The notes below the pieces were generated by a model. It was not told where the DNA came from. It made no database searches and saw only the letters and a program-made list of their open reading frames with translations. The position numbers and the translations under genes were made by a program. DNA of 64,000 nucleotides, taken from positions 9,114,001-9,178,000 of the forward strand of contig OX387612.1 in assembly GCA_947568835.1 (NCBI GenBank), read 5' to 3'. Below are positions 32,286 through 63,269 of the stretch, piece after piece (the first letter of the stretch is position 1; each line of letters begins with the position of its first letter). Source of the DNA: Protonemura montana. Lineage: Eukaryota > Arthropoda > Insecta > Plecoptera > Nemouridae.

Positions 32286-35200
32286 ATGATGGATGGGAAT
32301 AAAGACGAAGCTGACAGGTGTATTGAATATGCAGAAAAGTTTGTGACTGAAGGAAACTTTGACAAAGCCGAGAAATTTCTTCAAAAAGCGGAGAGATTGT
32401 TTCCTTCACAGCGAGCGAAAGGTAGGCTTGTCATTCTAACCTGTGTCCAACGTCATGGAACCATTTCACATGACTATTGCCTCATCTGTGTGCCTTTGCG
32501 ATTAAGCTGCAAACATTACTAACTGCTCTTAAAAAATGTTTAATCTTCTTTTTTTTCTGCAGACCTTCTCGAAGTTGTTGGCCTGAATGCAACGACAGCT
32601 TCTGAATCCGAAGAAAATGTTCGGAAACGAAGACCGCAAGCTTCATCGCCTACAGGTAATCTTAATGACTGTGTTACACTCTCAATCAAAAGCCGCAATT
32701 AATAACCATCTCTGATAACTAGATGATTATCTGAGTGACTGTTTCTAGGTCAATTTTTAATACACATCATAGGGCCAATGTAGGTAGGTAATGGAACTTC
32801 ATCATTGCCAACTGAAATGCTTGCGTTTAGACTAAAGTGCTTCAGAATGAAAGCATATCCTAAGGGTTTTTGCAATGTTTGGAATCTCAAATCATGTTAC
32901 TGTTTTTTTTTAATACTGCTGTCACATGAAAGGTAAATATGTATGAGGATTGCAAAAAACTGTAAGTTCTAAAGAAGTACCCATTTTTTCAAATCCTTTC
33001 TGTCCTTAAGATTCCCACAGCTACCTACGCAGCTGTAAAAATAGCCAGTGTTAGATCAAGTACAGCTTGGATAAGAAATTAATGTTGAAAGAAACTTCGA
33101 CTTGAACAATTCTTGTTAATTAACTTAACTAGTCTCTATACCGAACAGTTTGATGTGTTGGAAACACCAGTTCGTTAGATCACCCAAGTCAAGCAACACT
33201 GCGCTGAGTCAGGTACTGGATGGGTGACCATCATACACATGACCAGTTCTGTTTGGGAGAGAGGTTGGAGGAATGAAAATCAGTACAGCAACTTCACTCG
33301 CCTTGCCTATCAATCTCTCGACAGCATGGATTTGTGGAGGAATCCTGATGTTCGCATTGTACCGTCCTTCGGAAGGAACGTTAAGCCGGTGGTCCCCTTG
33401 GTCTTCGATAGGAGTTGGCTATGTGCCAGCACTGGGTTACTTCTCCTTTCTAGGCTAGATTAGGTTCATCATCATCTACTCAATCACCGACGCCATTAGA
33501 CCAGTACCACACGGCCAGATGTCAAAACAGTGCGTCGTTAAACACCACAAATCAATCAATCAACTAGTCTATGAAACCAAATTCTCAGAAACTTGAGGCC
33601 TGACATTTCTTTGCAATCTTGGTTCTGGTAAAATTGCAACTATCATACAGTATTTTGTGAATAGGAACGTCAAATATGTAGAAGAGCTAATTCTTAAGTT
33701 CTGCTTCCCCTGATATGTATGTCATTCAGGAGTAACGACTGTTGTGACAAATGAATCCATTTCACAGAAAAATTGTTGATATTTTTCAAAGAATACCAAG
33801 AAATTTCAAAGAGTTGTCGTGTTTGCAGCGACCCGTAAAGAAGCACCGGCGCCGCCACCAGAAAAGGAGTACAGTTCCGAACACCTGGCGGCCGTGCGAA
33901 GGATCAAGACTTGCAAGGATTACTATGAAATCTTGGGGGTCAGCAAGGATGCGACAGACAGCGACTTGAAGAAAGCGTACAAGAAACTGGCGCTGCAACT
34001 TCATCCAGACAAGAACACTTGTCCTGGATCAGGAGAAGCATTTAAAGGTTTGTACATTATTCTGTATCTATGATTAAAATGGTCTTGTAACGAGTTTCTG
34101 CTGGTGGCCAGTCCTTGGTGCTGTTGGACATGAGCAGCCAACACAGTGTGTCAAAGGGACAAGGCTAAGCGGTGGCTGGTCCTTGGTGCTGTTGGACATG
34201 AGCAGCCAACAAAGTGTGTCAAAGGAACAAGGCTAAGCGGTGGCCGGTCCTTGGTGCTGTTGGACAGGAGCAGCCTACACAGTGTGTCAAAGGGACAAGG
34301 CTAAGCGGTGCCCATTCCTTGGTGTTGTTGGACAGGAGCAGCCAACACAGTGTGTCAAAGGGACAAGGCTAAGCGGTGGCCAGTCCTTGATGCTGTTGGA
34401 CAGGAGCAGCCAACACAGTGTGTCAAAGGGACAAGGCTAAGCGGTGGTCGGTCCTTGGTGCTGTTGGACAGAAGCAGCCAACACAGTGTGTCAAAGTGAC
34501 AAGGCTAAGCGGTGGGCGGTCCTTAGTGCTGTTGGACAGGAGCAGCCAACACAGTGTGTCAAAGGAACAAGGCTAAGCGATGGCCGGCCCTTGGTGCTGT
34601 TGGACAGGAGCAGCCGACACAGTGTGTCAAAGGAACAAGGCTAAGCGGTGGCCGGTCCTTGGTGCTGTCGAAGGGAACTAGTCTGTTTGCTGGGTTTCAA
34701 TTTTATCTCAAATCCCTTAAGCCTCTCATTAAACCTAACCTCATTGTATTTTTGGTGTGCTTGGTTACAGCGATTGGCAATGCGGTGGCCGTACTCACAG
34801 ACCCGGAGAAGAGGAAGCAGTACGACGTGTACGGCTCGGACGAAGACAGGATGAGCAACGCGCATTCGAGGCACAGTCACACTCGTCAACACAACTACAC
34901 AAGAGGTTTCGAGGGTATGTGCCACGTCGTAATGCATCGTTGGTAGCTTAGCTGGTTTTTGTATCTTAAGATTTTTAAAACATGAGAATTTACTGTGGTG
35001 AAGAAGGAAAGAGAGAGAAAGGAATTGGCGTAGCGTGGTGCTCTTGTTGAGAAGTAAGTAGAGATCTCAAGAATTCAGGCGTCGAGTTGAGTTGGCCGTT
35101 GTTATTGCTTGAGAAGTACCAGTGAAACGGTTAACAATCGGTCAGAACTTCTTTAACGATAAAATTGGCAACTCGTTGAAATTGTGGAATTTCTGAAAAT

Positions 35201-38200
35201 TTCTCAATAAGTGCTGCATTTTGCCACGCCAATTTATTTCTCCGGTAAGTTGCGCTCCCTCTCTCTTAACTTCTTCACAGCGACAAATATCCAGTTATTT
35301 GGCACCATATTCACATTATTTAACATATATAAGAAAGTTGAGGTATAGAGGGACCAGTCCTGTTAATATGAAACGTTAAATAGGGAATCAACCCCAACTC
35401 TACTCGTCATATAAAAAACTGTAAGTAAATTGTAATGCAACATTGGACAACGCCGTCAAATCAAAAAATTCTAACAGCCGACATGTTTCAGATCGGTCAT
35501 TCCATGTGAAATAGGAGCACTTAAAATTAATTTTGATCATGTCAAAGTTGGTCCTATTTGACACGGAATTACCCAGTTGCAAACATTCATTCTTACAGAT
35601 GCATGTACTGAAACTTGTAGAACTTCACCAAGATTTGATTTTGTGGTATTTCGTTGGTATTTTGACGAATGGAGAAAATGTTAAGGCATGGAGTAAAGGA
35701 ATGGAATGGAGAAAGAGAGCGCAGGAATTCTCATCAGAACACATGGGCATTCAAATATTTAATCAGCTCCCCGACATAGATTAAACATGCTCCATCAACA
35801 AAGCTAAAAACAGTATTAATCGATATAGTTTGCTATAATGTAAATGAATTTGTATTATAATACCGTTTAAAAAAAGTATTTTAGTTGTGCATTATAGAGA
35901 CAAACTGTGAAATCAATTGAAATTAGGATTAGGAAATTTTATCATTTGCAATTTTAATTATTTTAAAATATATGTCTGTATGCCGGCATGTTTTGTATGG
36001 AATGTTTTTTATGACTATAAGCAATATTATTATTATTATAGTAATTTAAGAGATCACTTTATAACTCTAAAATTTTGTTTAAATTGTGATAAATTGTGAT
36101 AATTTGTGATTTGAACGTGACTGAAAAGATTGGGTTGTTTTATGCTGTTTACAGCGGACATCACGGCAGAGGAGCTGTTCAACATGTTCTTCGGCGGCGG
36201 CTTGCCCAACCAGAACGTGTACATGCGGAGAGGAGGGCGTTGGCAACGTGCCACTGAAACTCATGCGGGGTCCACTCAGGGACAGGGACAGCGGGAGCAA
36301 GCCAGGTAAGAGGGAGAGCATCGACCTTAACGGAATGGATACCCTTGTAATTACAGACCAATCTCTTTTTTTTTTATTATTAATAAGATTTCATCCTAAT
36401 ACAGACCAATCTCGATTGGTCGCAATAAAAAAAAGAAAAAAAATCGGCTTTTTAACTTTTCAATTTTGTGACAATTTCAGGTATCATCAGTAGAGCCAAG
36501 ATTTTATGGTGTTATGATTTCGATAATTTCGTGGTAAGCTTTTTGGATTTCGGTGTTATGGCGGTGTTATGGAAAAAGTACAGAATTTCATGTCTATAGC
36601 AGATTTCAGACATAGGTGACGAAAAAAGAACGTACGCGTTTTTAGCATTAGTTTTATAGAAATTTTAGTGCTAATTATTTAAATTTTAGCGTTTATAGCT
36701 TTATAGAAAAAAAGAGCTTTTGCGATCTACATTCAAAAGGAATAAAGATTTAGGGTAAGCACTGGGATCTCTAATATAGAAGTGATCAATAATAATTACA
36801 ATAAAGCAAATATTTAGTGTAGGTCCTCAACATCAGTATTTGTAAGGGACTTGGAACAAAATTAATAGCACATATAAATATTTTACATAAATGCCACCAT
36901 GAAATACATTGTATGGCAGCATGAGTGACACCTACCACTTGTTAAAACTTAACATTGAACAAGTTTCAATGGTAGCTTCCTTCATTCTTGTTCCTTTGTC
37001 AGTCACCACAAGGTTTTATTGACTAAAAAACCTCTCTGCATCAACACTGTTCACAGGGGCTCAAATAGTTTGCTAAGTCAGAACTGCAAATGAGGGGTTT
37101 GAGATTTTTATGTCCATTAGAATTTGAATTAGACCCACTGCCTGGTACTAACAACATACTTTGCAAGATTGTCTTTTTTCTCCCAGACAAGTCTGGTGTT
37201 CCAGATTCCACACATCAAAATAGATCCATCACTCACAAAGAGTTGCTTTGCTTGATCCTCAAAAGTCAAAGATTTATTACACCCCATTGAAATTTGAAAT
37301 CCCAGCTAATCTCTATATAGACTGAATGCATGTGATGCTGGTGCTCACATGGCAAGGAGGGGAAGATTCAGCCAACCAATGGCAATGGTTTCCTACTGCA
37401 AACATTTTGCCCCACTACTTCTACCCCCTAAGCTTAGGAATGTTGACAGCATTTGATGAGAAACAGACCTGAATATGACAAATCCATGGAAATGTGTGTT
37501 TATAGAGATAAAATAAACATTTTTGCATGGAAATAAGTGGCTATTTCGCAAAATACACGTATTTCAGAGAAATAGCTTCATTATCTCTCAATTTAGCATA
37601 AAAAAAAATGTGTTATTTTGTTTGTTTATATATTTTCCGTGAAATATGATTTGATAAAAATGAAAAAAATAACAGATTATCTGAAATTTAAGATAATTGG
37701 ATGGGAAAAGGCTCATTTCGCGATGATTTCGCGGGAAATAGTTGATTTTGGTGTTATGGATGATTTTTCGTGAATTTCGCGTTTTGTCGCGATGAGCTTC
37801 TTACATATTTGAGATGGGAATTCAATGAATCGCACTCATTTGTAAGAATAACAAGAGATAAGAACAATTCGCGATTTCGCGCATCACCATATAATCGTGG
37901 CTCTAATCATCAGATCAGTTTTAATAAAATTTCCTGAATTTTCTTCAAAGATTTGTTATTTAAAACGTGTTTGTCTCATTTTAACTGTTAAGTTACATAC
38001 CAGTTAACAGCCTTGTTCATCTAAATTCTAAACCCAACTGAAATTACGTTCGCACATCCCAAGCGCAAAACTTGCTGTCTCACCTTAAGATGACGGAGCA
38101 ATTTTAATTTTTTCTATTTATTCTTGACATTGTTTATTTCCTATGTAAATTTCACAAAAAAAACTTCCAATCCACCCAAACGTCAAGAAACAATGTCCTT

Positions 38201-40674
38201 GGGACTGCAAACCCTTCACAGAAGAGCAAACATTAAAAAAAACCCACAAAAACCTACACTAACCTAACTTTCCTGACGTCTTCATCCGTAGCGGCTACAC
38301 GGTGCTGCTGCAGATGCTGCCGATTCTATTGCTGATCGTGCTCTCGATGATGTCCAGCTTCTTCATCTCCGACCCAGTCTACAGCCTTCACACATCGTCG
38401 TGAGTACCACGTCCGTTGCAAGAGTGGAACCCGTACATTTTGTTATGTTTGTTAACTTTGTTATTAAAGGTGTGTAAAGTGAGTCTTGCGTTATTATTTT
38501 TTTAATCTTACCTTGGTTGAAATCGGAATGTGGCGTCAAGCAGCTGGATATTTGTTCGAGTGAAGAAGGAAAGTGAGAGCAACTTACCGGAGAAGAAAAT
38601 TGGCTACAATTAATCGATTAATTCCATGTGGTTTCAGCTTTGACATTTTAATTAGTAAAAGCCTTGGCTTTAATCTTGAACTATCATCTTCAATCTTACT
38701 CTTCTCTACTGAAATATTATGGTTATCACATCAAGGGTGTGGCTTAACATATTGATCTTTTTAAGGATCTTTTTCCATTGCAAAGTAAATTCAATTTTTT
38801 AATTGCTTTTTGTTAGTTCTAAAATCCTGACACTTTTCGTTCTTTTTCCAGCATTTCAACCACTGATCTCAAATAACCTGGATAGAGCATAGGATCCAGC
38901 CAGCTGATCTCAAATAACCTGGATAGAGCATAGCATTCAGTCAGCTGATCTCAAATAACCTGGATAGAGCATAGGATCCAGTCAGCTGATCTCAAATAAC
39001 CTGGATAGAGCATAGGATCCAGCCAGCTGATCTCAGATAACCTGGATAGAGCATAGGATCCAGCTAGCTGATCTCAAATAACCTGGATAGAGCATAGGAT
39101 CCAGTCAGCTGATCTCAAATAACCTGGATAAAGCATAGGATCCAGCTAGCTGATCTCAAATAACCTGGATAGAGCATAGGATCCAGTCAGCTGATCTCAA
39201 ATAACCTGGATACATCATAGGATCCAGCCAGCTGATCTCAAATAACCTGGATAGAGCATAGGATCCAGCCAGCTGATCTCAAATAACCTGGACAGAGCAT
39301 AGGATCCAGCCAGCTGATCTCAAATAACCTGGATAGAACATAGGATCCAGCCAGCTGATCTCAATTGGAGTCAAGCAATCAATTTCTGGCAACTGCTTGG
39401 AGTCCCTAAATCTTAGGTGTCCCTATGATTTAAATGCTGATTTTAGAGTTTTTGAAACACGTTTCAACCAGTTTTTACTATAAAATTGGTGAAAACTACG
39501 AAAAATACCGATGAAGACACTCAGAATAGCTCGGGTGCTTTGAGAGAACTCAAAATAGGGAATTTTAGGATGGCGTCCATGGCTTCAAAGTCTCTCTAAT
39601 GCAACTGCTATCCAGGTTATTTGAATGCAGTGTTTTGAACGTACGTTGCCTCGTTGTTTTTCCAGCAAGTTCCCGGTAATGCGGAAGTCTCTCAACCTGA
39701 AGGTGCCATACTACGTCAAGGAGAACTTCCACTCGGAGTACCAAGGCAGCTTACGCAGGCTCGAGATTTCCGTCGAAGAGGAATACGTGACCAACTTGAG
39801 ACACGCGTGCTATCGAGAAAAGAACTACCGTGAGCAGTCGACATTTACGAGTTTTGTTCATTCGTTTATTTTGAGCAAGGATAGGCATCGAGAATCAAAA
39901 TAATTTCTCCCCAAGCAATATAGATATTTTTTAAATTATTTTAGCTGGTATGCACCCTGGTTTAAAACTTGTTCGATGACGTCATGCTCTCCACCGGGTT
40001 TGCACCAGCTCCGAGCGAGAGCGCTCACACCCGAACATGTGATCACTAGCTGTCGGTGCATTAATTTACTTTCCAATTGCATCCTCGAAATTCTTCGAGC
40101 AAGAAAAGTGCAATGGAAGTTAGGCTTGTGATGATAATCCTAATCTACTTTAAAGAAAAAAGCATAAGCCTGATGCTGGCACGTAGCCTACTCTTATCGA
40201 AGAGCACCAAGGCGACCACTGGCTTAACGTTCCTTCCGAAGGACGGTACAACTCGAACAACAGGATTCCTCCACAAATCCATGCTGTTGAGAGGTTGATA
40301 AGCAAGGCGAGTGAAGTTGCTGTACTAACTTTCATCTCTCCAACTTCTCAACCAAAAATATGTACAAGTATAATGGTTACTCATCCAATATCTGCCCCAG
40401 CGAAGTGTTGCTTAAATTCGTTGATCTCACAAGAACTGGCGTTTGCAACAAGCCGAAAGTTGCGATTGAAAAATTCTTATTGTTTATCGAATCGATAATC
40501 TAAATCTTAGCATGTTGAGTTTCCCCTCCTGTTCACGGCCTTCTTGTCTCCATTGCAGGCGAGACGATGGTTTGGAAGGCGCGAAACTTTGGCGACCGGG
40601 AACTGTTCCAGAAGGCGCAGAACATCCGGATGCCTTCGTGCGACGTTCTCAACGAACTCCATTCGCACGGATAA
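32286..40674 (+). CDS. DnaJ homolog subfamily B member 12/14-like, ER-membrane co-chaperone
   Basis: Eight phase-matched exons: 32286-32421, 32563-32655, 33829-34047, 34771-34914, 36155-36305, 38292-38399, 39666-39829 and 40559-40674; about 375 residues (one more if the first of two Mets is used), the usual family length. The N-terminus ([23 protein letters not shown]) matches the DNAJB12/14 opening. The J domain spans roughly 106-168 with HPD at 134-136 and [24 protein letters not shown] follows, then one membrane segment (about 250-271, [16 protein letters not shown]), then the C-terminal DUF1977 region ([32 protein letters not shown]). The family recruits Hsp70 at the ER surface for folding and degradation of membrane proteins. 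Val at 154 stands where relatives have Tyr (NAYAVL). An in-frame stop precedes the start. All introns carry GT/AG. Confidence 0.93.
33127..33570 (+). mobile_element. Complete 5S-headed SINE with target-site duplication (intron 2 of the J-protein gene)
   Basis: AACTAGTCT flanks the element at 33127-33135 and 33562-33570. Within it are the 5S-like head (GTTAGATCACCCAAGTC, GGATGGGTGACC), the body, the CTAGGCTAGATTAGGTTC junction, a TCATCATC run, CAGTGCGTCGTTAAACACC and a short (AATC)n tail. This copy defines the full length, about 425 bp, and shows integration with a 9-bp duplication as expected for LINE-driven SINEs. Confidence 0.88.
34098..34672 (+). repeat. 68-bp satellite, array D, inside intron 3 of the J-protein gene
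   Basis: About 8.5 copies of the unit of arrays A-C. The intron is 34048-34770 (723 bp), so about four fifths of it is satellite. Splice signals lie just outside the array and are intact. Confidence 0.9.
35215..35300. repeat. Dispersed intronic repeat, also at 38535-38605 and 41575-41650 (inverted)
   Basis: CCAATTTATTTCTCCGGTAA, GTTGCGCTCC, CTTCTTCACAGCGAC and AAATATCCAG at this site match the complement of 38535-38605 (CTGGATATTTGTTCGAGTG, AAGAAGGAAAG, AACTTACCGGAGAAGAAAAT). More diverged relatives are at 41090-41140 and 41575-41650, and perhaps near 35000. Confidence 0.6.
35471..35590. repeat. Dispersed repeat with imperfect inverted halves
   Basis: CATTCCATGTGAAATAGGAG on the left and TTGGTCCTATTTGACACGG on the right are near complements. 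The same motif (CATTCCATGTCAAATAGGAC) occurs at 48908 in a kinase-gene intron. Confidence 0.5.
36930..37270 (-). pseudogene. Decayed hAT-type transposase/CGGBP1-like fragment
   Basis: On the minus strand, 37130-37266 reads as a BED-finger-like stretch ([20 protein letters not shown], then EKKDNLAKY). One zinc-binding Cys is replaced by Trp and the His positions are lost. About 100 bp on, 36930-37050 reads as a hAT dimerisation motif ([11 protein letters not shown], a stop, then [17 protein letters not shown]). The middle of a normal transposase is missing, so this is an internally deleted relic. It is antisense in intron 5 (36306-38291) of the J-protein gene. Confidence 0.6.
38863..39365. repeat. 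41-bp tandem array, about twelve copies, in intron 6 of the J-protein gene
   Basis: The unit contains CTGATCTCAAATAACCTGG and ATAGAGCATAGGATCCAGTC. A single AACCTGGATAGCAG-like trace recurs near 39610 just before exon 7. Not seen elsewhere in the window. Confidence 0.92.
39955..40110 (+). repeat. Promoter-like dispersed repeat, copy 1
   Basis: Shares with 42175-42330 the blocks AACTTGTTCGATGACGTCAT, GCTCCGAGCGAGAGCGCTC, ACATGTGATCACTAGCTGTC and TTGCATCCTCGAAATTCTTC. It contains a full CRE (TGACGTCA). It lies in intron 7 of the J-protein gene. Confidence 0.6.
40170..40460 (-). mobile_element. 5S-headed SINE, truncated, minus orientation
   Basis: Body complement (GGCACGTAGCCTACTC, CGAAGGACGGTACAAC, CAAATCCATGCTGTTGAGAG) and a degenerate head end. 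The tail is missing. Located in intron 7 of the J-protein gene. Confidence 0.7.
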
Positions 40675-42172
40675 ACAAAACATCTTCGTTCTCGTCGCTG
40701 AAACCTGAACACAAAAGAAAACAATGTTCAAAACAACGTAGTTTATTGCAGCGGGGTGGCGATTTCGGAGATCTGGTGACTTTTAGGATTGTGCGACGAA
40801 TTTTGTTTTGAAAAGCGGAGCCAAAAGACCTGAAGAAATCAATCTAAAGACGACCTGCCGAAAAGGGTAAGAACAACTCTGGTTTGTGAATGTCTCATTC
40901 CCCGATCTAGTCTGTTTTAAATGGTAATAATATTCTACTGCACTTGTTCTTGGGGATGAGAGAGAAAGGAACCCAAAGTACCGAGTTTGAAAACACTGTT
41001 GTGTAACATTTTGTCTGAGTCGCCTTGCTCACATGATTCTTTTACTCATTGTGAACTCCAGAGAAACATTCTACAAATATCGCATCCATCGCAGCCAGCT
41101 TTTCGACTGCGGTAAGTTGCGTTCCTTTTTCCATCTTTGCCAAAACTAAGCAAGTCTTTCGAAGAACTCACAGTTACTACTTTCCCTGTCAAGAAATCTT
41201 ATGTGTAAATGGAAAAGTGTTAAAAATAAAAGCCAACTAGAAAGGATTTGATACAAGATGTCATAAGTCAGGTTCTATTTTCATAAAATATGCGATGAAA
41301 ATCTGCCAGGTCTCTTAACGTGTAATCTCTTGTTCGTTTTATAAAATTTTACTGTGACCGTTTTCCTTTTCTTTATCTTTTCGTGGAATATTTGTTGTTT
41401 AGTATACTTGTACTACTGTTTAAAACAGGCTTAAGAATGGGGAGTATCGAAAGATTAGAAGCTGTCCCTGTTTTTAGTCATAAGCCGGTTTCAAAACTAT
41501 CCACAAAGTCTTGAGTTGCCTATGGATATAAGTTTTGGAACCTTGGGTTGTATGCAGAATGGAAATAGCTTGCCAAGTAGCTGGATGTATGTTGAGGTGA
41601 AGAACAGAAGAGCGAAGGAGCGCATCTTACTGGCAACAGAAAATTGGCATCTCTACGCTGCGAAAACTTATGTTTACAGTGGAATGTGAAAATGTGTTGG
41701 GGAATCCTAAGAAATCACTTGTTTATGTAGTTCTTTACAAGTATCAAGCAGTGACAATTGACGGAGAGATATCTTCGCAGCAGAACGTACACACTCAGTT
41801 AATTGAAATATTTTCTTGCAAAATAATCGTATCTCGGAGCTTGCCAGGAAACTAGAGTTTTCATCTGCCTTGAGCGTTAAAGCATTAATCGATACTTTCA
41901 CTTTGTATTTTGCCATTCTCCTTACTATTTAACGCTTGACTTTAAGAAAAACCATTAAATAAGAACGACAAAAATTTGTTTTATCATGAAGGGTTAGTCT
42001 CATGACAGGTTGTTCATTAAGAATATTTCATTTTTGCCAGTTCGAGAGTTCTTTTATATTGCACTAAATAGTAAACCACTTGATTATTAATTTCTTATTG
42101 CAGGAACATTGTACAGTAACAGTGAAGCCCTGTTTGCCAGTTTTGTTATCTAATTGCATTTTTGACTGCCCT
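40675..42172. other. 3' flank of the J-protein gene and intergenic spacer
   Basis: The 3'UTR probably extends to about 41250. Diverged copies of the dispersed repeat of 35215-35300 lie at 41090-41140 and 41575-41650. No further gene recognised. Confidence 0.45.
41226..41231 (+). terminator. Candidate polyadenylation signal of the J-protein gene
   Basis: AATAAA about 550 nt downstream of the TAA stop at 40672-40674, in an AT-rich context; the first canonical signal I find on this strand. Confidence 0.4.
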
Positions 42173-42174
42173 GC

Positions 42175-42330
42175 ACCGGGGCAGGTTTGAAACTTGTTCG
42201 ATAACGTCATGATCTTCCCAATGTTTGCACCCGCTCCGAGCGAGAGCGCTCCCACCCAAACACGTGATCACTAGCTGTCAGTGCATTCATTTGTTTTCCA
42301 ATTGCACTGTCGAAATTCTTGGAGCAAAAA
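42175..42330 (+). repeat. Promoter-like dispersed repeat, copy 2
   Basis: Diverged copy of 39955-40110 (CTTGTTCGATAACGTCATG, GCTCCGAGCGAGAGCGCTC, ACGTGATCACTAGCTGTC). Its CRE is mutated to AACGTCAT; an E-box CACGTG is present. Confidence 0.6.
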
Positions 42331-42372
42331 ATGCGCACTGGAAGTGACCAAAGAGCGAGAAACTCTGCTAAC

Positions 42373-42495
42373 CGAACACGTGAAAGTTGCACTGGGACAG
42401 AGTCACATGCCCAGTCGAACACGTGAAAGTTGCACTGGGGCGGAGTCACATGCTCAGTCGAACACGTGAAAGTTGCACTGGGGCAGAGTAGCCTG
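42373..42495. repeat. 43-bp minisatellite carrying a CACGTG E-box in each unit
   Basis: Three copies (starting near 42373, 42416 and 42459) of CGAACACGTGAAAGTTGC, ACTGGGGCAGAGTCACATGC, CCAGT. It lies in the space between the J-protein gene and the kinase gene. Confidence 0.8.
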
Positions 42496-43200
42496 TCGAA
42501 TATGCCACGAGATAGTTACAAGATTGGCAAAAGGAAAGTTCAGTTAAAATGAAAAAGGGCTTTCTGTGTTTATATTATGGGAACAAAGGCGTGAATTTGA
42601 TCCAAATTTTAGTGCGAAACCGGTGAAATTGGTACCCCGCAACAAGAAGCGGGCTTAAACACGTTTTCAATGTGTACAATTTAGTAGCGTTTGGATATGA
42701 GAAGCATTGTAAGATTAGGACACGGATATTGAAAGATGAAACAAACTCAGTCATTATTTATTCATTGAAACTAGCTGAATTGTTGTTTAATGTTTAAGTC
42801 TTTGAAAATGAATTTATTTCCTACAAATATGTATTTATTGTTATTGTTGTATTTTATTTGATATTCAATTGGTATGAGTGTACTATGGTTGTAGCAATTT
42901 TAGTTTAAAGGTGTACATATGCTGTTATTTTCCACAGTTACTTCATAAACTAGTGCACCATTATTATTTGTAAACATTGTAATAAGCTGTGTATAAGCGA
43001 CAAAATACGAAATAAAACTATGATAATGGTAAATACCAAGAACAGAACAGCAAAGTTTCTGTTCTGCCTGCTGTCGGTGAATTTAGTAAAATAAATAAGA
43101 TGGAAATTTTCAAACAATGAACCTAAAGTCACTGCATGTACTGGTATGATAACTGATGAGATTGCAAGTTTCAATACAACTTCCATTTTTGATAATCAAG
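42496..43200. other. Intergenic spacer
   Basis: AT-rich unique-looking sequence; no gene or repeat recognised. Confidence 0.45.
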
Positions 43201-43370
43201 AGTAAGTGGCGGGCGAGTTTGATATCTCTGACAGCTGCTGATAATTTCCGATTCCTGTCACTGACGTTAAGCAATTCGCCATCTTAGATTCTTCAAAGGG
43301 GGCGTTTCGCTAAACGAGCGAGAGCTGTCTTTCGATTGCTAGATTGTGTAACTATTAATTTATTTAAAAA
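43201..43370 (+). promoter_or_regulatory. Likely promoter region of the AAK1/BMP2K-like gene
   Basis: GC-richer than its surroundings and about 400-550 bp before the start codon. Contains TCGCCATCTTAG (a YY1-like GCCATCTT element typical of animal start sites) and GGGGGCG. No TATA box at a clear position. Confidence 0.35.
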
Positions 43371-43406
43371 ATGAAGAAACGTAGATTATTCGCGAGTTTT
43401 AAGTGA
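43371..43406 (+). other. Possible upstream open reading frame
   Basis: An ATG followed by 10 further codons and TGA (MKKRRLFASFK), upstream of the kinase start. If transcription starts before it, it could reduce translation of the kinase. The transcript start is unknown. Confidence 0.2.
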
Positions 43407-43752
43407 TCGTGAAAACTATCACCGTATCTATTAATTTACTAAGGCGATCTCTATTAGGCTTGAATAGTATTTTTGCAAAGCCAAGCATTGAATCGGTGTC
43501 AACTTCTAAACCGCTAGGCCTATGCAACTACGAAAGGCCTAATCATTTTTATCGCAAAATTAGAGTAGTACTTGATAACAGTTATACGTTCCTCTCTACT
43601 CTTAGCACTATATTGATATCAATAAATCGTTACCAGCATCTGCCAGCAACTTAACAGAATACCTAGAATAGATTTTGATGGCCCACACCTGAGCAAAGAA
43701 CTTCATAATTGATTTTAAATATAGTATATTAGTGTGATAACACAGCTTAATA

Positions 43753-63269
<19,517 letters not shown>

